Below, piece after piece: positions 1 to 11,462 of a stretch of 64,000 nt of DNA. Location: NCBI RefSeq assembly GCF_035222375.1, contig NW_026946366.1, positions 62,001 through 126,000 of the forward strand, read 5' to 3'. The notes beneath the pieces are model-generated. The model did no database searches. It was given only the letters and a program-made list of their open reading frames with translations, and was not told where the DNA came from. The position numbers and the translations under genes were made by a program. Source of the DNA: Podospora pseudocomata. Taxonomy: Eukaryota; Ascomycota; Sordariomycetes; Sordariales; Podosporaceae. Within the stretch, counting starts at the first letter, position 1. Each line of letters opens with the position of its first letter.

Positions 1-186
1 GAAGGCCCAGTTTTCGTTACTTGTTGGGTGTTGGTTGCGTTATGATAACCGCTCCGATCTCTCTGCTTTTCTCCACCTATTGCCACCTCTCCTGGACAAA
101 GCGCTCATTTTAGCTGTGTTTACAGCAAGTTGTGTTTGGTTCTGTCAAAGGGGTGATCGGATTTGTTACGTTTACTGGTCATCCAG

Positions 187-191
187 TGTTC
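187..191. repeat. Boundary pentamer, outer end of left cassette
   Basis: TGTTC occurs exactly where similarity between the two cassettes begins. The same five bases recur at 6839-6843, giving a direct repeat around the cassette, and the same pentamer (as GAACA) bounds the other copy. Confidence 0.5.
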
Positions 192-469
192 TCCCCGGTC
201 AAGGGAAATGTATTGCCGCTTTTGGACTTGGGTGGGGTGTATAGTTAGGAGCAGCACCACTGCCTCTTCCACCCTACCCCCCTGTCAATTTCAGCTTGGA
301 AAAATGTGTTTGATTTCGAAATGTCCAAATTAACCAGCTTAAGTTCGAATACCTAGTTTGCAAATCAAGGCAAAGGCCTAGTTGAATCGTCATATAAACC
401 AACGTACTACTTATCTTAACTACAGTTCCGTTTTATATTTATTATAATTCCTACTCCGTTCTACCCTAA

Positions 470-1740
470 AAAGAGTGTGTCGGTCCTACTAATACTATTT
501 ATATAGGAAAAAACCGTGCCTGGAGCCGGGTGAAAAACCTATATCGGTAATATATAGGAAACAGTTGTTGAAAAAGCCAGATAATTGCAAAATAAGGAAA
601 GGTCCCAGCAAGGCCTTGAGTATCAGTTGTCCTCGACTTCCGCTCTAGCCGCCGCTTCCACCTCTTCCTCCCCTATCAATATATCCTCCTACTTAAATTC
701 CAGGTTTCTCGCTAAGCTATATTCCATCAAGCGGCCAGAATCTATCAGCTAGCCCAGAACCTTTCCTAACAGCCTTCGGTTCCGAGACCCTATATTTTAT
801 AGTACGAGGCTAAGATCTCGGTGCGTGCAGATAATATTTGTTGGCCAGGTTCTAGGCTTCGGTGGTACTAGGCACTATATAACGTGGTACTCGACTGTTT
901 CACGACCTTCTTCGCAAGTACAATGGGGAGTAGCTAGGCCTGGGACTTGCTACTTGAATAGGAAGTCTCGTAGACCTATTGCTCTTGTACGAGCCTGGAC
1001 TAGTAGAGAGCTCTGGGCTTTGGTTAAATCCTTATGTCTCTTCACGTCTTGTCTGTGAAAAGCATTTCTAATGGTCCTTCATCCGCTATCCTGGCAGGTC
1101 GGCCCTCGACCTGCTTTCTCCAACGGTTTTCCCATGCTTGGTAGAGTGGTGCTTCTGTCGTGGGTACTGGGGTCTCTCCTCGGCTCTCTCCCTGTGTCTC
1201 TCCCCGGCTCTCACTTTAGCTCTCACTTTGGCTCTGGTGCTGGCTGATCCACTGGTTGATGGTGATGACAGCTCTCTCAATGACCGCGGGTTCCTGCGGG
1301 TGGATGGGTCTTCGGCCTGCCTCCGTTTTTGGAAGCGTCGGTATATCCTATTGCACGCTTCTTGGACGAGCTGCCCTGGTGGGTGCTTTTATGCATCTGG
1401 TCCTTGCCCACTGTGCAAGAACGAGTTCTGTAGCCAGGCTTCAAAGTCTGCCAGTCTCTCGTTGAGGTATAGGTCCAGTGGTGGCACCCAGGTTTCGGTT
1501 TCCAAGTTTCTGATTGGTGTAGCCTTGTATGCTCCGGCCACTATCCTGAGGCTCCTAGTCTGGGCCTTCGCCAGCCTCCTCGCCAGACCCCGTGGTTAAC
1601 CTCCAGTTGGAGTGGGTGTGTGGTAGTTAGCAGCTCCATAAGCTATGGCGCTTCTGATGCACTTGGTATTAGGATGGCTAATCTTATATCCGGCAGTTCT
1701 CTGTGTTAGCTCGTCAATGTTGGGTAGCTCTAGCAAGTCA
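470..1740 (-). mobile_element. LINE (Tad1-like non-LTR retrotransposon) 3' fragment
   Basis: Translating the minus strand across about 1740-560 gives the C-terminal part of a fungal LINE reverse-transcriptase polyprotein. One segment reads AGAYKATPIRNLETETWVPP and then LDLYLNERLADFEAWLQ (about 1545-1400). Further on come KAQSSLLVQARTRAIGLRDF (about 1035-970) and a Cys/His knuckle-like stretch with PHCTCEEGRETVEY (about 950-900). These are hallmarks of the end of Tad1-clade ORF2. The frame carries several stops and shifts, so it is a dead fragment lacking its 5' part. It is absent from the equivalent position of the right cassette, so it probably landed in the left copy after the two copies separated. 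End points are approximate. Confidence 0.7.
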
Positions 1741-2330
1741 AATGATGTCGGCTGGGAAGTTAAGAAGATTTTTTATGATGTCCTCGCATGAGCCATACTC
1801 CGTCATCAAAGGAGAAAGTGTCATCTTGATCACCTTTTTTGAAGAACTTCCCTGAAAGGCCACGTCGCCCATGTGTGAAGGAATGACTTCATACGTTCCA
1901 CAGAGTATATCTTTGACCCCCCAACATGGGGCTGAACGTCATAGCACTGGTCTGGCGCTCAGCTTTCTTTCTCTAAGTAGCGTAGTCTAAGAAATATATG
2001 ATGACCCCTGTGCTGTCTCCTTGAGATATAATTACCTCGTGATTTAGTTGAAAGAGTATTATTATGCGTAAGAACTTTGCTCCACACGACCGAATAAAGC
2101 TTGCTGTAGCGCTTAGATTTACGTCAGGCCAACTAACTCGATCTCGAGTTGTTCGAGTGGGCCATAACTTTATAACGTGTCTACAAAGTGTTGTGGAGCC
2201 ACCTGTCTTCAGGACGAAACAGGATACTCGAATTGATGAAAGAGGCGGGATCTAGAAGGATCTAGACTATTATAACGGGCTATAAATTAATGGAGACCCC
2301 CAGACCCCTCCTGTGTCACGCTATGATAGA

Positions 2331-2358
2331 AAAAGAGAGAGAGAGATAGAAAGAGAGA
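2331..2358. repeat. GA-rich microsatellite next to the left HNWD gene
   Basis: A purine run of GA dinucleotides lies just beyond the stop codon of the minus-strand receptor. A pyrimidine-rich equivalent follows the right copy at about 40717-40745, so it was part of the ancestral cassette. Confidence 0.5.
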
Positions 2359-2363
2359 TCAGC

Positions 2364-5300
2364 TTAGCTGTCTGTCGTGAACGTCATAATTAGGACGCGC
2401 CCCGAAGAACAGCCAATAGCAACCATTAATGCCACTACAGCTAAACATTCTGGCAGATATTCCGGAGGCAACCATAGCCAGTTTTTTAAGCGCCTCGTAA
2501 TCCACCTATTGTCTAAGTCTATTCCATAGCATGGGGGGTTGGCATTATCTGATCCGGATGCAATCAGCGTCGAGTTAAGGGAAGACGCTACCGACTGAAC
2601 AGAATTGCGATGCCCCTCGAGCGTCTGCGTACATGACCCCGTAGCCGCATCCCAGATCTTGATGGTGTCGTCGTCTGATCCTGACGCAACCCACTTCGAA
2701 TCGGGCGAGATCGCTACCGACGTGACCCAATGGCGATGCCCCTCGAGCGTCTGCGTACATGATCCCGTGGCCGCATCCCAGATCTTAATGGTGTTGTCGT
2801 CTGATCCTGACGCAACCCACTTCGAATCGGGCGAGATCGCTACCGACGTGACCGAACGGCCATGCCCCTCGAGCATCTGCGTACATGACCCCGTGGCCGC
2901 ATCCCAGATCTTAATGGTGTTGTCGTCTGATCCTGACACAACCCACTTCGAATCGGGCGAGATCGCTACCGACGTGACCGAACGGCCATACCCCTCGAGC
3001 GTCTGCGTACATGACCCCGTGGCCGCATCCCAGATCTTGATGGTCTTGTCGTCTGATCCTGACGCAACCCACTTCGAATCGGGCGAGATCGCTACCGACC
3101 TGACCGAACGGCCATGCCCCTCGAGCGTCTGCGTACATGACCCCGTGGCCGCATCCCAGATCTTGATGGTGTAGTTGTGTGATCCTGACGCAACCCACTT
3201 CGAATCGGGCGAGATCGCTACCGAGTTGACGGAATAGCGATGCCCCTCGAGCGTCTGCCGGCACGCATTCCAATTATCCTCTACAATTGGCCCCGAAGTA
3301 ATCCACTTCCGTTCTTCCTGCCTAAATAGGCCTCTTGTTATACTTCGGGTAGGGCTAAACACAAGTGCCGAAGCGTATACCTGAAGAGGATAATTCTCAA
3401 CAAGCCATCTCCAGTATAACACGAATCGACGCATATCAGCGACAAGGCTTGGTAATTGAGACGTAATCGACCTGTGCTAATCTCCTGTTAGAACCACTTA
3501 ATGAAATGATACTATTACTGGGTAGAGCCCACCTGAAGAATACTTTCGAGGTTTGCCATTGAAAGTACCCCCTGCGGCATGCTCTTACAAAGTGAAAGTG
3601 CTTCAAGCCAGTGGAGGTAATGCTGTCTCAGAAAGCCATCGACGATACCACCATCTTGGAAAATATCTGGGTGCTTGCTATCGTCACTCGCCTGCCAGTC
3701 ACAGAGATGATCAACCCAGTAGATACAAGCATAGCGTGCTGCGGCCAGCGGGTCTGAATCGGGTAGCTTGGCGTCGTCGATGGAAGATCCCGGAGCGCCA
3801 AGGCTGTAGATGTCGCGTCGTAATGTTCCGGACATAACGTGTAGCGATCGCAGGAAGACGGCATGGTGTATGTCTTTTATCCCGGAAGGAAAAACCCCAT
3901 AAGCTACTTCTCTCAACAAGAAATCCTTTGCGGATTGGTGGACGAAATAGATGGTGGTTTCTCGAAGGGTCAAAAAAGAGCCGCAGAGTCCTACTATCTC
4001 TGTCATGAATTCCAGTTCGTCGGAGATGCCCTCGGGTATATCCACAAAGACCGCTAGCTCTTGTATCATGATAGGCCGGTAAGTAATGGAGAGGACCGCC
4101 AGAACTTGTTTGCAGAGATCTGGCTCATCCGAGCGGCGAACCTGATCTATCATTCGTTGGTAGAGAGAATCAAGACCAGGTGGAAACGTGTTCAACTTGG
4201 TGAGAACCCTCGATCGTGAAACATTCGTAAGTTCTTGACAGACTAAAGCCACCCAGAGGAATGTGTCGTTTGCGTTGCGGGTCAAGTGGTGTTGAACAGC
4301 GTTCTTTGTTCTGTCGTCGTACCTCTTTAGCCGCGCTAGTTTATCCATCTTATGCTGAATATATGTGCTGACAGCGGAGGAGATAGACTCTTCATTCAAC
4401 TCAAGACTGAGCCTTATCTTCTTTTCCGCGGCTTCTAGGCTCTCCTCGATGTTCGGCCAGTTGCGACTAGAGACGACCCACTTGACACAACGAAACGTAG
4501 ATGACATCCCGACAATAAATTTAAGAAGTCTTGGCAAGTCATCCATGCATTCGTCCAGAGCGTCGATGACCAGGTAGGTTGGCTTCAAGTTCGGGTCTCC
4601 TAGCATCCCCCCCAAAATATCCGAGAGGACGAACCACGCATTTGCGTCAGAGAGCGATTTAGCCTTATCCGTGTATTTGCGTATGTGGGGGATAAGACGT
4701 GGCTGCTGGTGGGCAAGAAGGTAGATCAAGCCGCGTAACACGGCAATGGCGTTATTGATGCGCGAGTCGGTAGCTTGACAGAAGAAATAGGCCAAGTTGC
4801 GACAGTGCCCCTCTGCAACAATGGCACCCTCCAGCTCGTTGATGATGCCGCAGAGCAACATGGTCTTGCCCTTGCCGGGATCTCCTTTAATCCAGAGAAG
4901 GCGGCTCTCTGACTGGTCATGCCAACCGCGGAAGTCGGGGGTGTCGAAAACCCAGCGGTAGGCGTCATCAAGCAACCCACCCTTTGCCTCCTCGATGCGC
5001 TTCTTGTCAAGGCGCGGGTCGGTAGAATGCAGACTGGACAGACAGCGATCATGCTTGCTAATTTCCTCTCGCAGCCGCTCAAATGCTCTTTCTTCTCCTT
5101 CGCCGTATAGAAGCCGCATTTGTACGTTAAAGATACCGAATAGACAGTAAGCCCTGTCTTCTTCGCGCGTCGTACTGCGGTGTTTAATCCACGACATACG
5201 TACGTCAAAGCTGAAATCGGACAATTTGTTGGCTTGGAGAGCTCGTAGAGGAATGCCAGTTGTGTTATGAATATGCTGTGCGAGAGACTTCTTATCTCCT

Positions 5301-5776
5301 AGGCGCTTGCGGTCTTTGGAGAAGAATTCAACAACTGTTGGCGCAATAAGCTCTTGGAGGGTCCACCCACGAGTGAACCATCTGGATTTCCGAAAAGCCA
5401 ATTCCCAACCGGGATTGCTGTCGGCGTCCTGTTGGTAGGTTGAGACGTCTGTGAGATAGACATAGCATTTGGCCGCATTGCGGTACCATCGGAACATGGA
5501 GTTGAGAGCCTCCTGAAACTCATCGCAGTCGGATTTATTGATGCAACATGTGTCAATCCAGAAGAATTTCAGTCCATCACGCCCGGCTTGGTCTCCGCAA
5601 AACTGGATCTTAGAGTAGCCTCTTTTGTTCTTGTGTGTACCGTCCGTTATATCCTTAAAGCTGACCTCTTCGTCGCCCCATGTGTGCGAAAGTATGGCAT
5701 ACGGTGGGACCTGGTCGTCGGGAATGTCACCCGTCAAACTGATATCGCCGGTATTATTGCGTTCCAGGAGGCGCAT
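2364..5776 (-). CDS. HET-NACHT-WD40 (HNWD) NOD-like receptor, left copy
   Basis: Predicted exons are 5776-3519 and 3471-2364, giving 1121 residues. The 47-nt intron has GTAATA, a CTAAC branch motif and CACAG. The start is MRLLERNNTG, as in Podospora HET-E. The HET domain spans about 24-230, with YAILSHTWGDEE, FFWIDTCCINKS and RGWTLQELIAP. The NACHT domain has the P-loop GDPGKGKT at 298-305 and a Walker B stretch YLVIDALDE at 401-409. From about residue 827 come five near-identical 42-residue WD40 units and one decayed unit. In this family WD ligand sensing drives NACHT oligomerisation, and the HET domain triggers heterokaryon-incompatibility cell death; the ligand here is unknown. The frame is open throughout, so the gene may be functional. 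If the intron is kept, translation stops inside it, giving a HET-NACHT protein without the sensor. Confidence 0.9.
2540..3251 (-). repeat. 126-bp WD40-coding tandem repeats (5 full plus 1 partial)
   Basis: Units start at 3251, 3125, 2999, 2873 and 2747 (minus strand), each 126 bp and nearly identical, with a degenerate sixth from 2621. Differences cluster at the residues after LEGH (RYS, GRS, GRS, GRS, RHW) and around SGSDDxTI (N, K, N, N, D). Near-identity between units, with a few variable sites, is the pattern known for high-identity WD repeats of HNWD genes. Confidence 0.9.
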
Positions 5777-6838
5777 TGTCGAAAAACCGCCGAGCTCAGC
5801 TCTCGTAGCATAAAGAATAGGTCATGCAAGGTTTTGCGAGGCTTCTTTGGCTGCCTCACGTGTTTAGCGGTGGAAACACGAATATGCCTTAGGCCTTTGC
5901 AGTCAAAAAGGAATCTGTTGTCTGCCCGTATAACTATTCGACAGCGGGAAAAGCCGAGCAGGTGCGCGGGAGACGGACGGAACTAGTAGGCTCAACAAAT
6001 CAGTAGCTGAAACCAGGATAAGCTCTCAGACATAGACAAGAATTACTTGCCCCGAGTGATTGTTGAGAAGCGTAGTGCAAAACTTGGTAGGTTCGATTGT
6101 TGCTGTTTCCAAAGGTCGACGACCCCGCACATCGGGCATTCTGCTGACGTTGGCCCCAAGCGGTTGGCGTCAACTGCGCATACTGGAAGCATCGTCATTG
6201 GTCTTGCTTTGCTGGCGTGCATGAAGATGTCCCTTTGGAGGCCGTCGTTTTGCCCCATCGTTTCGTTCTCTTACACCTCAGCTTCTCAGCCCCCTACCGC
6301 CGGTATCCCAAAAGCTGTCTAGATCTTACAGGACTATACAATATCGCCCCGACATCAAAGATCCCAATACCCGAGATTTGTGGGTAGGCCAGAGAAAGCA
6401 AACGACTATATACCTGAGGTGAGGGCCTGGGCTGTGCCGCAGTGATGAGCCAAGTCCAGCACAAACGCGCACTGACATCCAAGCGTAATCCAGTCGTTCA
6501 GCTGAATCCTCAGCAAATCGCATTCCTTGCGATAGCATACATATGATCTTGGTTTCGGCTTCAGAAATCGGTGTGGTAAATGTCCAGATATGCAAAAAGT
6601 CATGCTTCATGATTCTTTCTCCTGAGAGCCTGAAAATACACGCTCGATGTACCGAAGTACCTATATTTGCTACAGCCCGTTTTATTTTCGATTTTTATTT
6701 TCTGTCGGCGCTTACATGCTTCAGGTTCATTGGAGGACTGAGGTGTGAATGTAGAAGATCGGGAGAGAAATCTTCCTCAGTTTTTGGCAGTATGTCTTCC
6801 GAAATCTGCATCAGATTTCCCTGGAAATGACAGTCTGG

Positions 6839-6843
6839 TGTTC
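6839..6843. repeat. Boundary pentamer, inner end of left cassette
   Basis: Second TGTTC of the direct repeat pair around the left cassette. Similarity to the right cassette ends here; the sequence that follows belongs to the upstream region of the NACHT gene starting at 7124. Confidence 0.5.
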
Positions 6844-7123
6844 AGTATCAAGCGTTATGTACCTGTGCAGATGATTGGTGGGGAGAATTAAGGTCGAACC
6901 AACCGAGGCTGCTGCGCCACATTGAGGATTCGCAGTAGGAGGTCAACATGGGCGCAGGTGGGGGTGTTGGGCACTGTGTTCTGCCTGAATATGCAACGAA
7001 CCACATGTGCCTCAGTCGTGCAAGTAACTTCCCCGCCAGTCTCCACGGATGACCTCTACCTGTCAAGCATCACCGCATGTGCGATACTCACGCTGGGTTG
7101 TCAAACATCCCGGATGAGACAAC

Positions 7124-10100
7124 ATGGATCCCCTCACGTCCATCAGCCTGGTTGCCAATGTTGCCGCCTTTGTTGATTTCGGCTTCAAGATTGTGTCCGC
7201 TGCCCGCGAGGTTCAAAGTTCCACAAGTGGGACGACTGCTACCAATGTCAATGCTGAGGTTCTTACTATCAACTTTAGGACAGTCGTCGCAAACATTAAA
7301 GGTTCTCGGCTTGCAGGTAACTCTCAGTTGGACGAGGCGAGGTTAGCTGCGCTTGTTGACGAATGTGAGCGTCTATCGGATGAGCTTCTTGGCCTACTGG
7401 AGACTCTCAGGGCCAGAAAGCCAGGCTCAAAGAGACATGTGTTCGTCATCGCCTTGAGGAACATGATGAAAAGGGGCGAAAAGGAGGCGTTGGAAGCGCG
7501 GTTGGATAGATGCAGAAATCAGCTGCAGCTGGAAATTGCCCAGCGAACGAGGTAAACTCTCGTCCAAGCCGCGTATCCTACCACGAAACATGAGTAGCTA
7601 GCTGACTGATGGTGTGCAGTGAAAAGTCCCTGGAACGTCTGGGGGTCATTGCGGCAAGTGGTGAATGTCAAACAAACGAGCTCGCTGTCATCAAACGTAG
7701 CTTGCACGATTTGCATCAGCTGCATTCTACCACCCAAACCAAACTTGATTCGACCTCATTTCAGGGGTTGAACAGCTTACTGAAGCTCTGCGGGCAAGCC
7801 TTTGAAAGCGTTGCTCTTTCCAAGCTCCTATCCTCCATTGGGTTCGAGAAAATGTCTGATCGACTTGAAAATATCGCCGAGGCCCATGCAACGACTTTCA
7901 ACTGGCTAGTAGATGCTTCCGAGGCTGTGGACCCCAAAGCATTATTGGGAGATTTGGAATCTTTAGAGGCCCAAGAGTGGCTACGCTACACCGAGGTTCA
8001 AGATTCATATCGCAAGGTGTCTCGGGAGGCTCTAACATCGTGGCTTTTGGAAGGTAATGGGATTTTCCACATCTTCGGAAAGCCAGGGTCAGGAAAGTCC
8101 ACGTTGTTGAAGCATCTGCTGAAGCACCCTGCTGTTCAGAATATGCTTGAAGGGTGGGCTGGAGGCAAAGCACTGATCAAGTGCTCTTTTTTCTTCTGGA
8201 AAGGTGGCTCGGTTGGCCAAAAAACGTTTTCCGGTCTTTACCGATCCCTTCTCTGTTCGGTCTTCAAACAGTGCCCTGAGCTGGTCCCATCAATTGTCCC
8301 ATCACTTTGGCAACTGTGTTTGCAGGGTGGCAATGCTCAATTGACTGACGCTGAAGCGCGCCATGCTTTCCTGGAGATAATGGAGCGAGACGAAGTCTTT
8401 ACACACCGAAAATTTGCATTCTTCATTGACGGCTTGGATGAGTTCGAAGGCGATGACACTGGCTTGGTTCGTACCTTTCTCGGTTGGACACGGCTCAGAC
8501 CCGACAACATCAAGATCTGCGTTTCAAGTCGCGAGCTTCCGCTATTCCAAGAGCGTTTCTCATCGTATCCCAAGCTTCGACTACACGAGGTTACAAGTTT
8601 GGACATTATGGGTTATGTGAAGAGTACGCTCGAAGAGAATGAAGACTTGTCCTCGGCAGTCGACCACAGCCTCACCCTCCATCTGGGTCAGAAGATCATT
8701 GAGAAGGCAGAAGGAGTGCTGCTGTGGGTATCATTGGTCCTGCGGATTGTTGAGCGTGGTCTTCTTCAGGAGGACAACCCCGAAGACTTGGAGGCCAAGA
8801 TCGATGGACTGCCTACAGAACTCGAGAATTTGTTTCAAGTCATATTCAACGCAATTGAGACAGAGGCTCACCCTATTGACAGGCGTAGGGCTATGCTCAC
8901 TCTAGCTATTTGCTTGGAGCGGACATCTTGGGAACTATCCAACGTTTTTCTTCATCAGTTATCCTTTCTGGATGAGTATGAATCAGATTGCAATTTTCTC
9001 TTCAAGAGTTTACGCCAAACAGAGACTATTGAAGATGAAGAAAGGCTACGGAGATGTCGGAAGCAAGTCAACGGACGATGCAGAGGACTTGTGAGCGTAA
9101 CTGCATCAAGCGCTGACGAACCGGACGTGCCAATACCGACAAGAAGAGTTGAACAAGTTGCAATTACACACCGCTCCCTCATCGAATTCTTTTCGAAAAC
9201 ACAGGTCCGTGAAGTTATCGAGGCTCAGACCCACGGATTCAATATGACACAGTTTACTAGCCGATCTTACGTGGCTCAGCAGATGACAGAACCGGATCCA
9301 AGTTCGATAGAAGAATCTCACCTCCACTCCGACATTCTTGGACTCTTCAAGGTTGCATGGTACCATGATTTCATGAACACATCCATTGTGACAGATGTGC
9401 TTCTAGACTTGCAAAAAATTCCCTTTCTTTCATCCCGACTCAAGGTCTCGGGGGGTGGAATTTATCGGCCAACGGACTATGGGTGGTCGTATCTTTGGAG
9501 AAAGAGAGCGGCATGCCGTATTGCTTCACATAAGGAGGATCGAACTGTTGCTGATATCATCATTTTCCTGGCATTGAAATATGGGCTGCCAGAGCTCTTA
9601 ACCCCACCCGAGGTGCTCAAGGGAGGGGCACTTGTTCAAGCTGCTCAGAAGATTGGGCCGCAGCACCTACTAATGCGTATTTTTGACACTTTACTGGCAT
9701 CGACTAAACCCTCTTGGAATCAACTTGAACTCCGACAGTATGACCGCCTTCTGAAGACAATGGCCATGTGCCTACGAGATGGGGCATCACCAAATCTCCC
9801 AGTCACTTGGCAACAAAACTACCATTTACTAGATCGGTTTTCAGGAAGGATCTCAAGTCTGTGGGAGGTATTGGTCTGGACAACCTTGTGTGGGTACGGT
9901 CAGGTGAACGGAATGCAAATCAACGGACAAAAGCGCAATTTGACCTTTTTGCCCATCTGGGTTCTCTTCCTGGCTTATGGTGCAGACACCGAGTTCAAGC
10001 TCAAGGTCGATACTGAACACGCAGTATCACTTTACCAAGACGCTATTCGCATTGTCGCGCTTTTCGGAAAAGAACAAGAGGACCCCTTCACGCCGCTCTT

Positions 10101-10503
10101 TATCCCGCGGTTACAGAACTTGGTGGTGGACATGGCTTCGAAACAAAACGGGCTCCTCAGTCTCTCCGATATCACCAGCTTACTCTTCCCGGATGACTTT
10201 CACAAGTTTGTACCTCTGCTCGAGCAACAAGGGAGCAGCGAACAGGACGGGGAGGAGAAACGGTGCGCAGTGCTTAAATCTTTTGGACTGGATTTAGAGC
10301 ACTGGGATCCTCCGCCACCATCACCAGTAGTCGCAGTGTTTCCAGAAGTCTTTGGCTTGTCGATTAACAGGTTTGTACAAGAAATGTTGGGCCCTTATGC
10401 GGTGGACGAGCCGCAGCGGGGGATTGTGGTCTACACCAAACAGGGTATCGAACTTTTGGACCGAAACAATCCAGCACATGACCGAGTCGACATTCTTGAG
10501 TAG
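7124..10503 (+). CDS. NACHT-type NOD-like receptor with SesA/NACHT-N-like N terminus
   Basis: Exons are 7124-7551 and 7620-10503 (intron GTAAAC...GTGCAG), giving 1103 residues. The N terminus MDPLTSISLVANVAAFVDFG matches the helical N-terminal domain (SesA/NACHT_N type) of many fungal P-loop receptors. The P-loop GKPGSGKS is near residues 296-303 and a Walker B stretch FAFFIDGLDEFEGD follows. Behind it is the helical region usual in this family (DUF7791 type), with the motif THRSLIEFF. No ankyrin, TPR or WD repeats are visible at the C terminus, so the ligand-sensing part is not recognised. The left HNWD cassette ends about 280 bp upstream of the start codon and probably lies in or near its promoter. 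Receptor class is clear; biological role is inferred. Confidence 0.85.
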
Positions 10504-10536
10504 GAGATCTTACCGCACGAATAAGAGAAGGTTGTA

Positions 10537-11462
10537 TCATATCATCCACCGACCATGCACCCTAATATCCTCCGCCGCCGTCGCCATGTCCCTCTTCATC
10601 CACGATTCAACCAGCACCCTCACCCCTTCAGGCGTTAGCCAATTCAGCCCCCATATCAACCGGACAACAACCCAATACGCCCCCCAAACTGCCCACCCAT
10701 TCGGATCAGGCAGCCCGAAAGCAACCCTAAACCTCTCTGGCAACCAACCAGCCATCAACACCCTCATAACCGGCAAAGCCCACATCAAAAACCAAGGCAA
10801 CTCCATCCCTCTCAGCAAAACATCCGCCACCTGCTTACTCGCCTCTATAATCTCCAATGATTGCAACTCCTCATTAAAATACCTCTCAAACTCCCCCAAC
10901 GACCCAGGCCACATCTCCAGCGGCATATCCAGCGCGGTAGCAAACCTCCCAAACTCCTGACATAGCACCTCTTTCTCCTCCCGTGACATGGGTTTCCTCT
11001 CAATCGAAAACAGCTCGTGAGTTTTTTGGCCAGCAACGAAGAGGGTGGCTGCTGTCCATTTCTGGAGGAGGGGGTCGTTGGCGGTGTAATTTGGGCCGTA
11101 GATGTGGGAGTCTTTTGACCTGTTAGCAGGGATGGGACAGGTAAGGTGTGGGGGGGGGACAAACGCTGTTTTTTTATAGCATTGCAGATGAGATTGCGTT
11201 GTTCCTCGGTTCCGTGGACCACGGCGATGATGAAGGCTGCGGTTCGGCGGAAGCGGGAGATGGGGTGGGTGCGGAAGCGGGAGTGGGTGCAGGAGCCGAG
11301 GGCGATGCTGGGGGAGGCGATTTGGAGGAGGATGGCGTAGGGTCCGCCGAGCCAGGTTATGAGGTTGCCGCAGGAGGTTTTGAGATGGTCTTCTGCGGTT
11401 GGGGGGACTTTTTCGTTAACAGGTGGTGGTGGTGGTGGGTTTTGGGGTATGGTGTTGGACAT
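10537..11462 (-). CDS. MpaB/DUF2236-family oxygenase-like protein
   Basis: Predicted exons are 11462-11165 and 11111-10537, giving 290 residues. The first encodes a Pro-rich start (MSNTIPQNPPPPPP) and the family signature GGPYAILLQIASPSIALGSC; the second continues HSHIYGPNYTANDP. These match the ER-bound oxygenase MpaB / rubber-oxygenase catalytic family (DUF2236). The family contains a histidine-coordinated b-type haem, and the first exon retains a conserved His in HSRFRTHPISRF. The intron holds a run of nine cytosines on the coding strand and uses a GTTTGT donor, inferred only from frame and family alignment. A hydrophobic stretch LPWFLMWALPVMRVLMAGWL suggests membrane association. Substrate unknown. 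The gene converges with the NACHT gene, with 33 bp between stop codons. Confidence 0.75.

Larger units (their letters stand above)
187..6843 (-). mobile_element. Left copy of a candidate mobile HNWD-receptor cassette
   Basis: This block matches, in reverse complement, the block at 35923-42051. The matching parts include the outer arm at 187-455 (against about 41783-42051), the receptor gene, and the inner arm ending at 6838. Similarity stops abruptly at both ends at the pentamer TGTTC (187-191 and 6839-6843), and the outside flanks of the two copies are unrelated. Just inside the ends is a weak inverted similarity: GTCAAGGGAAAT at 198-209 against ATTTCC...GGAAATGAC at 6815-6831. The only intact gene is the HNWD receptor on the minus strand; no transposase or tyrosine recombinase is visible, so the unit would be non-autonomous. 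The piece at about 455-2055 differs from the other copy and holds a LINE fragment. A plain segmental duplication is the alternative, but it explains the shared pentamer and the clean borders less well. Confidence 0.5.

Noticed and set aside
2605-3174. Regular direct repeats that look like an array, with a long plus-strand frame
   Set aside because: The 126-bp period is the WD40 unit of the minus-strand receptor; the plus-strand frame (and the matching 39927-40520 minus frame) is a shadow. Not CRISPR.
187-6843. Cassette as an LTR element or a classic hAT/mariner transposon
   Set aside because: No long terminal repeats, no gag/pol or transposase frame, no strong terminal inverted repeats, and no 8-bp or TA target duplication at the borders.
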